Shown piece by piece: positions 27,407-42,700 of a stretch of DNA of 64,000 nucleotides. The notes below the pieces were generated by a model. That model saw only the letters and a program-made list of their open reading frames with translations, did not search any database and was not told the origin of the DNA. This DNA is from Metopolophium dirhodum. Its lineage: Eukaryota > Arthropoda > Insecta > Hemiptera > Aphididae. The translations under genes and the position numbers were made by a program. Location of the stretch: contig NC_083561.1 of the NCBI RefSeq assembly GCF_019925205.1, positions 20,831,217 to 20,895,216 on the forward strand. The letters run 5' to 3'. Position 1 is the stretch's first letter, and each line of letters opens with the position of its first letter.

Positions 27407-30400
27407 TGATTATAAAATTACGTACCTATGTCGACCCATTTCGGACGACCAATTTTTGAAAAACTCCTCCAAAACGCGTCAGTATAGTGTTAGCGGATTC
27501 ACATCTATATATTATATATGTATATCGTTCGCAAGTGGTGCAGATGGTGACGATTGTCTGTAGTATTGCACTACTGTATACGTGGGACGAAGTGTTTCGA
27601 TTTTTGTCGCTGGTGGTAGAAACTTTCTTTTTATACCCTTCACCGACATGGCAACCATAGGTACTTATTGCAGACGCGACGGTTCACACATATACACAGT
27701 ACACACGCTATACGGGCATCGAAAGGGTGGCCGCGGTATGGAGTGTGGGAAAAATATAAGATGGCGAGACGACCGGAAACCCCTTAAAGGCTTTTGAGGT
27801 TTCGCGTTTTAAAGGACACAAATGAGAGGGAATAACAGTTAGAGATCGTATTGTAGTGTATAGCAAAGAAGCAGAATACCATGACGCGTGGTCTACAACA
27901 ACTGCCATAACTACGCCACCGTCGCGATCACAGCCGATGACAACTTACGCGTCTCTTATATTACTATAGTTTACGTTATATTGAGTGACGCGAGCAGGCG
28001 AAATTCTAAGGAGGTGTTTCAGCCCCCGCAGCTATTTTTTACACGAGTATAACCCTGTAGGAGAAATGTACCTGTTAAGTTTAAGTATGAATAAATGTAT
28101 AGGTATATCGCTCGTGTATTGTTTGAAGAGGCTTATTAAGATTTTGGGGGTTTATCCTCCCCCCCCCCATATTTCCACCACTCCACGGGCGGTGTATGAC
28201 GCATATTATAATATATTATTCGTAAATACGCATGCGAAGCAATCAGCTATATATAAGTGTGCAGCGTATATCGGTTTCTCGCATTCCACCTGAGCGCTCG
28301 CCCTATAGCCACCCCCGTCCGACAACTACAGCGAGGATACACATTATTTTGCGGTAATTAAATTCCACGGATTTCTCTACTTCACGGCCACGTGCCCTTC
28401 GTCAATCTCTCGGAGTCGTACCCATCCCGACGGTCGTCTTGTCGTCGTCGTACGCGGTGCCGCAGAGTAGTTCTTGACGTTTGAAAAATACAATCTATAT
28501 ACCTATTCCTCCCACCCTCTGTTGCCACTCTACAGCCATTCATGGGAAAATTGAATTTCACGCATGTCCTACGCGACCAACCATCGTCCTTCGCAAAGGG
28601 TTAAACAGGCGTAGAGATTATCGACGACGACGACGAAGTGGTGGTGGTGGCTGTGGAGGCGGTGGTGTGCTGCAGCTGCAGGTTTACAACGTTGATTTCA
28701 ATTTAATTAACGACTTATTAACGACCGTATCGACACGCGCACGCCGAACACACATACAGCACGTAGCGTATATTGTATATATATTATAGTACAGCACTGA
28801 TGATGTGTAGTGCTTTATTATAGTCGTGTACCAGCTATATAATATTATATAGTATATGTCATATTATTATTATAATCGATGAATGGCGAGATTGCTGTCT
28901 TCGACTTGTAGATGTATTTACATAATATATAATATTATAATTCATAACATATATATTATTATGACGTACAACATACTCGTGGTATACGCATGTTTTTACT
29001 GGAGGGTGGGTGGTGGTGAGCTGGTGGGAGCTCGTAGGCCGTGACTGCATAGGATATGGGACGAGTATAGGGTGGTGGGTCGGCCGTTATTGGTACTTGA
29101 CGGGATGGGAGGGCGTCGTCGTCGTCGTCGATGAAATCGATTTCAATGTACACACATATATCACGCGTATACATACGTACCCTATATATTATATACCACC
29201 ACCAACACCACCCACCGCCGACGAGGTTTTTGTTATCTATTTTGTGTCTGTATATTTTTTTTTATTTTTTTTTTTTTACGTAAAAGCGGCGAAAAAAACA
29301 GCGGAAAAATGTAATCCGAATGACGGACGACCGTCCAGCAATATACCGCTCTGGCCGTAAATGGCAGGTACCTATATATGTTTATACCGCGGCGGTGAAT
29401 GAATTAATCGAATGGCCCCCTCTACCATCGCTATTTATTTTTCCAGTCTCCCTAAATCGACTTGTTACCTTTTTTCTGTTTTCCGCTCCTCTTACGGATT
29501 GTACCAAAAAAGCTATACTATGAAAAATCAATTGGCGCAGCAGATAAAAATAGACTTATCCTGAGAGATTATGTTGTTAATTTGGACACGCACCTCAGGA
29601 TAACACCGAATTTTGAAACTCTATTCCATGTTGATCATATTCATTATGTTTTATGATGTTATGTAATATTTATTAAATTATTATTAGTATATTATAAAGA
29701 TAATTATACTATATGATGGCTTGTAAAATTATAATAATAATAATCCATTATTATTTGTTCCACAGTGATTTTGTAAAACTCTGATTTTCTTAGGGGACCA
29801 TACATTTTTTATGGTGGAAAAATAACTTAATTTTAACCTGATTTTTAACAAAGTAAAATGTAAATACTTAAATGAACTTAATAAAGTGGTTAATTATATT
29901 CTTATATCCCTTTCAATATAATCGAAAAAACATATCAAGAAATATATGAACAGGGACATGTTTATAAGTCATAACCAAATACTATGACTTTTATGGCAAA
30001 TTAAATTTTATTTCGGCAATAATTGTTGCTTTTAAATTTTAAATTAGAGTATACTAATATTATGTGTCATTATCTATTTATTTTATACCAAATTAAGTTT
30101 CTTTTTTACTAAAAAAATATAATATATGGATAGGTAGTAACAAACAATAATTGACGAGAAATTAATCTATTGCTTGTATGTTCTATAACCTCTTGTGTTA
30201 ATCATTTTTTATAATAAAGGAGCAAACAGTGGATTTTTACATAATACGTTGTTTTATTGTCTCTACCGCTATATTCTTTAATAAATTACTTCTATGTATA
30301 ATAATGCTTTAATATCTTTTTATAAGCCTTTTTTTAAGTTAACTCATTAAAAACCCATATTTATTTTTTAATTTGTATGACTCACTTTTAGTCAGTTTTT

Positions 30401-31819
30401 ATAAATATACCGAAAAATATAATCATAAATAATGAAACTAGACACTAATTAGCTGTTAAGTGAATAGTTTTACATGGAGTTTATGGTTAAAAACTGAAAT
30501 AATTTATTGTTCATAAAACAACGTGTTTTCATGAAAAGAGAATCTGATTACTTGATTACAGCAATCGAGTATTGAATTTAATTGTCAATTAAAATTTTAT
30601 CAAGTAACCGCTCTTGGCTTCAGATCACAATATTAGAACGTGTTCGTATTTTGACAAATAATTAATTAAAATTTACTTCCCTAGAAACTTTTTAGAAAAA
30701 TAACATAATCAAATCGTTGGAATACTTAATCGTCATGAACTTTAGAAATAAGTTTTCAATGAAGTTCTACATCAAGAAAAGCTTAATCAATTTTTGGCTG
30801 AAGTTTTTCTTTATAAATATGCATAATTTAAAAGCCACTTTTAACTTTTTTATCGTACGTAGAACTTTATGTTTGTCGCAGTAGTGTTTTTTTAAACGTC
30901 CATTCCAGACTACCCAGAATTTCTTTAAATATACGTAAAAGTGTTTGCAGTCATATTATATTTTAAAATTATTTCAATATTGTGTTTACTTATGTACTTT
31001 TTTTTTCTTACCAGAAAATAATATTTTCCAAAGAAAAAACATTGGAACCGACATATTTAAAATTATAAAAATGCACTACACACAAATAAAAACTCTTAAA
31101 TAACTGTTTGGCGGAAAAAAACTATGGTGATTATATTTTTTTATGGGTATCAATGGATTTAAACAGTGGATTACAAATGAAAAGGTTTTTCTGATGTTTC
31201 GGAACGATTATAATGGTTAACTACGTGAAATCGCCGTGCAAACTACCACCATAAACTCTGCGTTATCGTAGATAATACTTATACAACATCCACCGGAGTG
31301 GCACAGAACTAATAGTAAAAAGAAACGACCAACTTCTCACATCTATATACGATATACATTATACACTAAACTTTTTTTCCCCCCCATAAGAAAGTATACC
31401 ATGTAACTGTAATAATTCTACTCTCTTCTTAGGCCCCTAACGGCTGAATATGATTATAATGCGTTATGTCATTCGATCGGTTATGTTTTTTTAGATGAGG
31501 CTTTTACGTTTTTAAAGGGTTCAATTGAACATTAACTGAATCACAGTAAAAATATTGTTAAATGGAACAATAACATCGAAGGAGAACACAGTGTGAGGTC
31601 GCTTTACCAAAAACAGAACAGGTATGGAATTTGGCAGTAGATATAACTATTAGTACGAAACATATTTTTTGACAAACTTACTAACTTACTCGCCAACTCA
31701 AATAACAATAAAAAAAGCGGGTAAGTGGATGTCGCTCTGCTGCACAGTAGGTTACAAGTGAGTCAATGTATAATGGATTGTATTAAACTTGAATTCAATG
31801 ATATAATATCAATGTACAA
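26262..31819. other. Gene-poor AT-rich stretch
   Basis: No gene is supported. It contains an ATT array (27381-27407), a GGT/GGC-biased tract near 28635-28675 that produces false open frames, a 9-bp C run near 28160, and a 10-bp inverted pair (TTATCCTGAG / CTCAGGATAA) near 29557-29605. Confidence 0.45.
27381..27407. repeat. ATT microsatellite
   Basis: About eight ATT units in a row. Confidence 0.85.
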
Positions 31820-32210
31820 GAAAAACGATTCTGAGCAAAGACGGTTTATCAGTCTGGAATTTTTAATTTTTAATTATTTATTTTAGCCTTTAAGTTAAAT
31901 TAATAATATTATATTATAATTTTTTATTCGTTGCTACGGTGATAAACAAAGCGTTAGAAATTAAAATCCCATTTTAAGTGGTTTTTCAGACAAAGTTTTT
32001 CCCGTGACATTAAATAACTATTAAGAAAATCGAAAAATGACCTCTCTAAAATACCATCTTGATCCAATTTGCTAAATGATAAGGTACCATATGTTGAAAT
32101 CGAAGCACTCCTTCCGGTAAAAATTGTGTATAGAGGATTTATAAAAAAAATAAAATAAACCCCATTGTAAAACCACTAGCTTCCTCGCTCCGCTTAGAAT
32201 CTAAAATGGG
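31820..32210. mobile_element. Degenerate inverted-repeat element candidate
   Basis: The left end (31822-31842) contains CGATTCTGAGCAAAGAC. The right end (near 32185-32205), reverse-complemented, contains AGATTCTAAGCGGAGCG, an imperfect inverted match. Repeats with GATTCTGAGC-type ends are familiar to me from aphid sequence, though I cannot name the family. The interior is AT-rich and non-coding. Confidence 0.35.
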
Positions 32211-32503
32211 TACAATCAAAAAGCAATGTGTGTTATTATACGATGTCTAACAAGAATTTTTAGTAGACTGATTCGAAAAACCTTTGAAAATAATTTGTTT
32301 AAACTATTATACTTAGCTATTTTATATTTCTGATATTATGCTAATGGTTCATATTTTGTATCCAATTTTCACAAAGATTTAGGAAAATATTATTTTTGTT
32401 AGGACGATAATAACGTAGGTAGTATACCAGGAACGACGAGACAACGATCCGTATTGTACCTAGGTATTACTTTCGTAATATAATATACTGTGGCTCTTCC
32501 CGA

Positions 32504-32521
32504 CCCCCCCCCCCCCCCCCC
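32504..32521. repeat. Poly-C tract
   Basis: Eighteen consecutive C residues, followed by CACCACACCACACC. A comparable 18-C run lies in an Appl intron at 53927-53944. Homopolymers of this length are prone to sequencing and assembly error. Confidence 0.9.
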
Positions 32522-33411
32522 ACCACACCACACCTATCAAATGGGCTAGATAAATTCGTATAATTCAGTAAAGGTGGAATGTACTCTCATTTACGTTATT
32601 CGCATCGAGCTCGGGCGACGGATATAAATTATGAACAAATATAAAATACTCTACCTTTACAATTTTTCACTTCTCTCCCTTAACAATGCCCCTGTGTGCT
32701 ATTTACGTGGGGCCGGTTTTTTTTCCTGCAGGACATATATAAACACCGCGTATATTTTGGTAGACATAATTGATTGTTTTTAATTGAGTCGAGTGTGCAT
32801 AATACGCGGCCCTGGGAATTCAACGTAACTGGTAGATTGTTCAGTTGTATTAAAGTAAAAAAAAAAAAAAATAAAAATTGGTCCTTTATTTATAAATCTC
32901 TCCAGTAATCCCTTGGCTTTGGAAATATTCTGTCCATCTTCTTTATCGCAGACGGATAATTCATCAAAAATAAAATACACACTCACACTTACACACATAC
33001 ACACACACACACAAACATAATATTATATACAGCGAGGGAGGAGAGCGAGTGAACCGATAAAAACCGCGTTTATACACCTGAAACAAAAACGAGCTTATCT
33101 TTTGCGCGAGAGGCGTGAAGCGAGATCGGCGGCGGTGGTCGTGCTGCGGACCTACAGGTGATGAGGGTAGGCGATGAGGGTGGATGAGGCACGGGAGTGG
33201 AGAGGGTTGTGCCACCACCGGTAGATGGATGTGACTAGGGAATAATAAATGGAAATTGTGTATATATACGTTTCTAACGGTGGCGGTGGTGGCAGCCATT
33301 GTTTGGCTTTTAATTGGGTTTCAACGTTGGGCCAGCGCAATAAATCTGGAAGAGTTACTACGAGGGAAGTTTATGTGAGCAACGGTTTTGTGGAACAATA
33401 TAAAATATTAA

Positions 33412-33456
<45 letters not shown>

Positions 33457-35799
33457 ATAATAATACAAGCTCGACATTCCGCGAAGAAATTGTAATCTTC
33501 GTGTAAATTTCCATTTGGTGACGTCACGTTTTTTTCACTCCCGTTTCGTATACCTTCATAACACCCGCATATATTATATGATAATATGTACCCCAAGTAT
33601 CTAATGTATACAGGGGTGGTATTATTCGATGCCACTGTGGGTCTGGCCAGGGCACGTGTATAATTTATACCTGTGCCAGTGCCTTTAACCATCCAACTTT
33701 GAATCGAAATACACTATGCGTGCTGTTTTCCAGATCAATCGATTATTGACTATTGACAGTGAAGTCGGTGGTGGTGGTTTTTAACATAAACTATATGTTT
33801 TTAGGCTGGATACAAACATTTTTGTTTCTGATCGATGTTTTGTAAGTTTTTTATTGCTATGGTTACTTATTAACAAAACCATATTTGTAGAGGAAAGATA
33901 TCGAGTATCGTGGTATGGTTTTTATTTTTGAGTTAGTATCTATCAACTATAACGAATGCACCTGTGGTGGTGGTCCAGTCGGTATAGACGAGGCTCGGGA
34001 GACAGAATAAAATACGTCCTTAGACGCGTGCAGAGGTCACAATGAGCAACAGAGACATCGGACGTAACGTATTATTAATACTATTGTAAACCTCATAAGG
34101 ACCTTGTGTCGAGGCGAACTGTAACCACCGTGGTAGGTTCTTTCTTTTGTCATCACGATCGAATGCGTGTGATGTGCCTGTTATATTGTGTATGCAAATT
34201 TATTTACATGAAAACGGTAGACTATATACATGTGGTAGATGATTCTCGTGTCGAAAATAATAAGGCGATATCGAAAATAAACGCATAATAATAATATGCC
34301 CGACGTAGGTATACCTACATAATATATTATAATATCATACCGATATACCAACTACGGTAGGAATAAATGAAATTCGATTAGGTATACACAAAAGGGTTTC
34401 GTTCGCATTATTTTCGAAGGTTATTGATTTTATAAATATTTTCTATTCCTATATCAAGTATTTCCTAATACTTGTTTAAAAAAAAATAATAATAACTCCA
34501 GAGGCAAAAGAATACAGATGAATATTTGAGGTATTTTCAAAAAATTATATTCGTAATGAGTGCAATTGGTGTGTCATACTGGGAAAATTAATATTTTTAA
34601 AATTATAATATATAAATGTGTTGTTATTTAGGTATTGTAGAATCGTAGTGTGAAAAAATCAAACATAATTGCTTATATTTGTGGGTATAACTATAGGATT
34701 TAAAAGTCACAAAAGCCATACTATAAACAAATAAAGAGATTACATTACATAAAGTAGTGTATACAACATGGTTGAATAAAAACTGTTTTTTAAAAATTTT
34801 TAATAACATTTTCCAAATTGACATAAAACTATAAAGACATTTATTTAGTACCTAGGTACTAGGTCTAGAAATAGGTACATTTTTAGATAGGCAAATCCTC
34901 TTGGCCCTCTCTAATTATTAGTCTAACAATTCAGTCAAATATCTATTTTATAGATTATTCATTACGAATTCTCAACTACGGAAATAATGATAATTATTGT
35001 CTGAAAATGTAACGTACAAACCGCAAAATAACTATGGTTATAAATTATAATAATATAATTGCGGATATCGTTAAATGCAGACTCACTGGATTACATTTTT
35101 TTTTATCCGAACAGATGTATGGACTACGTATATGTTATTATAGATAATTTGTATGCACTATAAAATATACACAATATATATATATATATAGAGAGAGAGA
35201 GAAAGTTTAATTCAGTTGGGAAGTAGAAACAACGTCGTTTTTGTCATAAAACAACAAGCAATTTGCACAGCAATTACACAACAATCGCTTTTGGCGAACG
35301 AAACAGAATAATTCACTTTGCGAATCATTTTCCAATTTTCTCTTTTAATTAACCGTCATAATTCAATCCCACAACGATTTTTCGAACCCATACCTCCCAC
35401 ATTTTTTTTTTAACAAATGACACGTTTAAATAAACGAAAAAGTAAAATCAATTATTCGAAATTAAATTATAAAAAAAAAAATCGTTAACGAATCTGTGCC
35501 ACAGTTGAACGAATTCGTTTAGGAGAATTAATATTCCTATATTTAGGTGTAGTTAAAAAGTATATAATATAATGTATTGTTTCGCGTACTAAAACGAAAT
35601 AATTAAGGGAAATTGGCAAAAGTATAAATTCATTACCTATCTGCAGACATCCGTTCGCGTTTGTAGATGAAAAAAAATAATAAACGTACCTATAATTAAC
35701 GCAGCGCGTTCGATTGGTCCGTGATAATCTCTTACGACCAGTTTTTATCACTTCGTCTTTCTATTGTTTACATATTAATATTATAATGTACCTACACGT
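32522..35799. other. Non-coding stretch with simple repeats
   Basis: AT-rich DNA with an AC repeat at about 32979-33012, the longest TA run of the window (33415-33453) and GGTGGT tracts near 33130-33290. Open frames here trace to those repeats. No gene is supported. Confidence 0.5.
33415..33453. repeat. Long TA dinucleotide repeat
   Basis: An uninterrupted TA run of about 38 bases, the longest in the window and likely to vary in length between individuals. Confidence 0.9.
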
Positions 35800-36720
35800 C
35801 ATGTTATTAACGCGTACGCTGTCCTCTTAACGAAACGCAGCCATCACACGCCCAGGTAAAAGAAACCGCTCTGGTGTGTCCGAGCCATATACGAGAATAA
35901 AAATATTTTTCATAATATTATTGTTGAGCGTTGCGTCAGCCGTTTCGATTTCGCGCGTATAATACACCTACATAATATTATACCGCTACGGGCATTAGCA
36001 GCGTATACTAACCACCTACCAGGACCGCGTTCGGTCTCGTACGGTTGAGCGTTAACCGCGGTATACGCTGTGCGTGCGCGGTTAGCCACGCTCGCGATCG
36101 CCCGTCTCATCCGCGGTTATCATTGTCACAGCTGGCGTTTGATTTCTCGTTCCCGAGAACGGCCGCGCGTATAATAATGATGACGACCGTCTCGTCTCCC
36201 GCAGAGGGATGAAGAGTGCAAGACGACCGTCTCTCGTATATTATAATGTGTATTATACGATATTATTATATTATTACGACGCGTAACTCGCGGCAACCGT
36301 CCGAAGAACGTGCGCGGGCGCGTGCGGAAATCGATGGAAAACGCGTCGTGATGTATACGATCGGACCGCTTTTAATACGAGTTTAATGCCAAACCGACAT
36401 CATTGACGTGAGACTTTTCCACATACGTGTGTGTGTGTGTGCGTGTTGGAGTATTGTTCCGGCCGTGCCAGCGGCGCGTGTGTGTGCGTCTGGCATTATT
36501 TTGCGCGCTGGGCGACCGTCGGAGCAAAGCGCCGCTCGCTATTGATTTCCCTCGGGCGGCGGCGGCGGCGGTAGAGTCGAAATTACCCGGTCCCCGTCGT
36601 TATTGTACGACACGATGTTATATATACAGCGGAACGGACGCGATAAACGACGACGGGCCTGTGCAACCTTGGCCGGGTGAAGAGTGCGGCTAGATCTCGA
36701 GGTACGTGCGTATGTATCGC
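35800..36720. other. CpG-rich island, candidate promoter or 5' exon
   Basis: The strongest CpG-rich block in the window: GCGCGGGCGCGTGCGG near 36310, a GGCGGC run near 36557-36572, and many CGACC/CGTCG words, in otherwise AT-rich DNA. A donor-like CGAG|GTACGT lies at 36702-36703. It could be a transcription start region with an untranslated first exon feeding a long intron into Appl, but no acceptor-donor chain proves it. The composition is seen; the role is inference. Confidence 0.3.
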
Positions 36721-39700
36721 GTGTATATATACATGTCACATAATATATATATATATATACATATTATGATCTAGGGATAGACGGGGGTGACTAAGGTCGG
36801 AGATAATATATCATATATAACGCGTGTATAGGACAACGGCATGGGACGACGACGCAGTGGCACACGCATAAACGGCGTAATGATGTGTATATATTATTAT
36901 ATTATCATTAAAATACAGTCGCGTGCGTGCGTGCACGACAATAATAATAATAATACCACAACTGTCGGCGTACGTGAAATCGATCGGATCATAATGATAT
37001 TATATATTATAATAATAATAATTATTATTATTATTATAGTTGTTATAAGCGATATGCGTGACAATAATATGAATATAAAACGAAAAAAAAACGTCGATAC
37101 GCCACCGACCGGGGGCACTTTTTGTGATTGTTATTATTTGGTTCTTCGTCCCGTTATCGATACGCGCGCGCCATCGCCGTATCAAATAATAACTATAATA
37201 ATATTTTACACGTACCTCATTTTACGGTATAGTGGCGTGGTTTATTTATGGTGTATATGTAAATATATTATATTACAATAGTTAGAAGTTGCTTGCCGGG
37301 GAAATTGTCTCAGAAATGGAAAATTTAGGCCCACCAAAAGTCGACACCGACCGTTTTAGTACATAATATAGCTATAATAGTGTTCTGCGGTGCAGTGAGA
37401 TACGTTACATGAACAAACAGCGTCGATAATATGTTATTATACTCATAAACTCATTAGAATATAAACACGAATCCATTTTTTATACCAAGTTTACACACCA
37501 TTCCTTCGACCCCGACACACGACACAAGCAGAAAACGGTTGATATTCAGTATTACTGCCGCCGCCGCACGGTCAATGTAAAATGTAAAGAAATTACAAGG
37601 TTGCCTAATGTCGTGAAATTTATACATATAGAATAGATACTGCACTTATATAGACTGTGTAAAAAAATTTATACCTTATCGATAAGGTTGTCATTTCCAC
37701 GGCGAGTAAGCATAACAAATTTAAACTTGCAGACCGCGGATAGATATTATAAAAAATGGCACAATCGATAAAACGTGTAGGTATTGTAATAATAAATGAC
37801 CACGTCGCCGTATTATATTATTATGATATATTATTGTATCGTATAAATGCATGGTATCTCATTTTGTTGTTCGTTAATTTTTTTTTTAATATCTTTAATC
37901 GTTGTGAAACGAAAAAAGTGAATCTGGATTAAATGAAAACACACGTGTTAGACGACGGGGTTTTTTTTTATATACATTATACATAATATAATGATTTAAC
38001 TTTCAAACCTTCACAACGCTCTGGTTAGCGAATGTATGTAAATCAATGTAACTAATTTAACTATGAAATTCGTATTTTAAATTCAGAGTGAAACGATGAA
38101 TCTATTGATGCGTTTGAAATTCATATTTTTACAATATTGGATATTCACTCGATTTCTCATGTAACGGTTTTATTTTTTTATTGTTATTCAAAAACGAATA
38201 ACTGTAGATACATTAATTTTACTAAATGTTAATATTAGCATTTTCTATACACCATACAATTTTTTTAGTTTTTTTTTCCATAAATATCAAAAAAATTTTA
38301 TTTGTTGGGTATATTTTTTTATAAAAAAGCGTAAAAATTTAATGCAAGGCTCCTAATATATTGTTACAATAGCAGTTGAAAAATATTAAAAATACATTGG
38401 CACAATTTTTTTTTATAAGCATTTAATGTTCGAGCTTTCTAGTAGAAGTTGTTTATTTTGTTTATTAGAGTTACTATTTTTACTTCAGTTATAAGGATCG
38501 TGTATAGATCAATAAATAAATGGTTTCAATCAAAATAGCAAGACTTAAACGTCCAAATTAAACTTTTTTATATATATATATATATATAGTATGTATTTTA
38601 AAGACCACTAAATTTGTGATAAATTAAGTTATTTCATTTATCTTTAAAATGTACTGCTATAGTAACCACTAATAGTACCAATATTCTGTGTCTAAATGGA
38701 CGAAGCAAGATTAATTATTCCCAACACTGTCTACTTGTTTAATCCAACGTTTTTAGCAAATAATGTGAAACGGCGTTATGTATAGGCAATATAGGTACAT
38801 TACTGTGTAGGAGAACATCAACGTTGTTCAATAATTAATTAATTCCATCCTTTGTGTAAACTTAAATGTTTTTTTTTCATTTAGATGTATTTATACTTTG
38901 TTTGTGTTTTGAGTTTCTTGATTAAACTATGTAGGTATTCTTAATGACTATATGCCTATCATCTATTTTAACAACGAGTTATAAGTGTACGTGGGTATTA
39001 TTATAGATATTGTTGTACAAACATCTTTGAGCAGTTTGAGCTATTTTTATTTAAAGTAATGAGTTTCATGTTGTTTAGAATTCAATCTACAAAATAAATC
39101 CTACACTAAAAATGTAGTTTAATGTAACTATATGTCCAATATTATAATACATAGTTATTATATTTTATTATGATAACATTAAATTGTTGAAACTCACCAA
39201 ACTGGTTTTAATTTAAAACGATAACTACTATTAACATAGTTTAACAACAAAATTAATTTAATAATACATTAAGTATAAAAAACACAACTCTTTATTGTTG
39301 ACATACATTCATGTATTATTACGAAAATAAGTAAGCTGTGAACACTTGTACTGGTTTTTATTACATACAAATGTGATCATAAGTTATAACATAACTTATA
39401 AGAATGTATATTATATACATTTTTATTTTAAATTAAAATCTACATAGGGAAAATAAAAGATACTTCTACTCATATGAAAATACTTTGTTATAACTTATTA
39501 TAGAATATATCAAAAACATTGTATATGACCCATTATATTTTACGTGCTCGCAATATTCATCCACACGTAGAACACTGTATTATTTTTTAGCTTAAATGCA
39601 GAATAAATGGAAAAATTTTAAAATATTGTATGTATAGAATATATAAAATATAAAAATCGAGTGAACTTTTTTCTGTTTGATAAATTGCATGTATGATATT

Positions 39701-42700
39701 TTTAATTAAAAAATGTATGTACTAGTTTTGATTAATTTTCATTTTAAGTATGCACATATCTCGTAATATACGTATATATATTTTAAAAGTGTTATATATT
39801 TTTTTTTATATATATCAAAGTAATTTTCCAGTAGCGTTTTAAAAAGTAGATGAAAGATTAACGTTTAGCAGAATAAAAGTGTCCCTACTCCTTCAGATGT
39901 GTGACTGTAAATGTTATCACCTAAATTCTCGAGGAGACAGTTTATTTTGGAAAATAAATAGATTTATGCAGTAGGAGGTTTAATATTATATTGTAAGGAT
40001 ATCGAAAAAATAATTCAATTTTATATAATATATCAGGAAAATTGTCTTATATAATATTATATTATATACCATAACATTGTTTACTTTATAAATAAAGTTA
40101 ATGAATAGTTGACAATCATCCATTTTCAACGATACTGACACATAAATAGAAGCCGGTTTACGCGTGACAGAAACGTCTGCTTCGTCTTATCCCATCAATC
40201 CAGCAAATATTATTTTATTTTATTTTTTTACACAAACACCGCCCCTCTTCGAACGCCATCATAAGGACTTGTTGTATACACACTTGCCCTTTCGGTTCAG
40301 CGGTTTTCCTCTTTTTACTTATTTCGCCTATACCTCGCCACATGATATGTATTTTTTCCATTGAACTTTTTCCGTTGCACAAACATGACCGTTGCGATGA
40401 GATTACTGATTTGATCGTCAATACGAACATAGGGTTTAACGATAAAGCGAAAACGGTTTAACCACGTTTACATACACACTGTTAATCGAATGTAAATACA
40501 CGAGGACACGCACAAAAGCCCTCGCAATGTCTGGAGACTTTTCCCGGTGACTATGTGGACTGTGGTGCATAACTTTGTTAAGTCATCGCACACGAGGAAA
40601 GGGTCCAAATGACAAATGCCGTGTGTAATTATAATTTCTGTTTACTCATTAGCAGTGAATACATCCGTCTGTAAAGCGATATTATTATTATTATTATTCC
40701 TCGTGAAAACGTTCTGAGCTGTTCTCTGCGAGACCGCGAGTTCCCAACCACTAGTCATCTGTCACCCTTTATCAGTGGAGGATTTATGAGACTGTTTCAT
40801 ATAAAAAATCAATAAAAGATAAATTTTTAATTTAATTTTTATAATATTTATTTTATTAAATGTATTTTTTTGATAAAAATATTATATTTTATACTATTCA
40901 TAATTATATTATTAAGGTATCATTGATGACTTTGCAAGAATGAAATATAGAAAAAAAACGTACCTACAGAATCTATCCAACTATGAGAAGTTGTTGCATT
41001 AAAAATCTACAGTTATTATAACTAATGTATGGCATTTCATCGTTTTTGTGTGTTATAATTAATTAGAAACATGATAACTTAAATTCTTATTTGTTAAAAA
41101 TAAATGGTATATAATACATTTAAATAGGGATATTTTAAAATTGCAATTCTTATGGAAAAGAATAAATAAGTACCTAAAAACAAAATATTGAGGAAACATT
41201 CTTACGCCTAAATATTTTATTGGACAGAAGTGATTTTTTTTTTTTGTATGGAATAGTGACATATTCAATTTACCATAGAAGAGGAAAATTGTTAAATCCA
41301 CTAATTTTAATTAGATATCTTAATTTCTGGTTGTGAACTTTGTGAGTTCCTATCCAGATTGTTAATTATGAAGATACTATATTATGTTATGTTACAATAT
41401 TTATAAGTTGAGCAATTCATTATAAATACAAACTTTTTTCATTAAATCTCTCTGTACTAAAAAACTTTTGAATGGATAACTCGGTGTAAAAAAAAATATA
41501 TTGGTTATTGGACTTATCTCCCCTTCTCGTTAATCGACAATATTTTTCTCACACGCATATTATAATTATACCTATGCTTTTGTCTCTTTACTATGAATAA
41601 CTATGAATTTTCACAAACACACAAAAGTAGAATATGCAACATATTATACCGCATTTAATTACGCCATGTAAGACAATGCCCGCGTATAATAATATCAATT
41701 ATAATATTTAAATCGTTATAGTTTTGTTTACTGTCAACCGCGGGGTGGAACACACGTCATCGTCGTGTTATAATATTTGATAAAACGCCGCACAAGTCGT
41801 CTCTCATCCGTAAAGATATAATATAGTAATTATTACGCACTTCCATTATATTTTGGTTGGTTTAAATATTCATGACCCATTAATGACTGTTGCTAAAATA
41901 CTTAATGCGTTATTCGAGAGATCGTTTGTTAATAATTCAATTTTTACGATGCTATTTTAACACATAACTAAACGCCGTCCTATTACAACCCTGCTAAATT
42001 ATTTACGAAAATGTAATGTTTTAAAATTACCCCCCACACTGCTGTGAAGCACCACAAGACTGATTAAAATATTATTTTAAATAAAAACAGGCTATAAAAA
42101 AAACTATAAACAAATTACGAAGATCGTTATACGTTGAAACTTTGCATCCGTCGTGTATACAAAATGTATAAAGTTAATGTTTCGGATCGTTATCTGCTTT
42201 GAAATCCATACTGCACATAGTGTGTATATAGGTACGTATATTATTATATTGACACGCGCGCGCACAGATGACGATGAAAGTGACTAAGAAGAGCTCTTCC
42301 TTTTTTCCTCTTTTTTTCAAATAATATATATTAATATATATATATATATTATATATAGCATAATGTAGTTTCGCTGAGTATATAATATATAGGGAGCTCT
42401 TTCCCGTAACCAAATACTCGAAATTCAATTTTCCACATCGCGATAATGATTTCGCCCATAGTACCTACCTATATATTATTACGTATATATTCCTTTTTTC
42501 TTTGATGCGAAAGCCGCAGTGGCCAAAGGAAATGTAAACGATCGAATTCGGCAATGCGTTTTTATTAAGCCGCAAAGTCTTCACCAAAACCGCGCGACGC
42601 ACGCATTCCTCCTCTCCGTATATTCCTCGATAATATAATATAAACGCAATACACGTTATATACCAATATACCGTGGTATATAATATAATAGGAGCTTTTG

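Noticed and set aside
33249..33692. Open frames with IYIYIY tracts on both strands
   Set aside because: Translations of the long TA dinucleotide repeat.
36841..37281. 146-codon frame on the + strand
   Set aside because: Driven by AAT/ATT simple repeats giving Asn and Ile runs; nothing domain-like.
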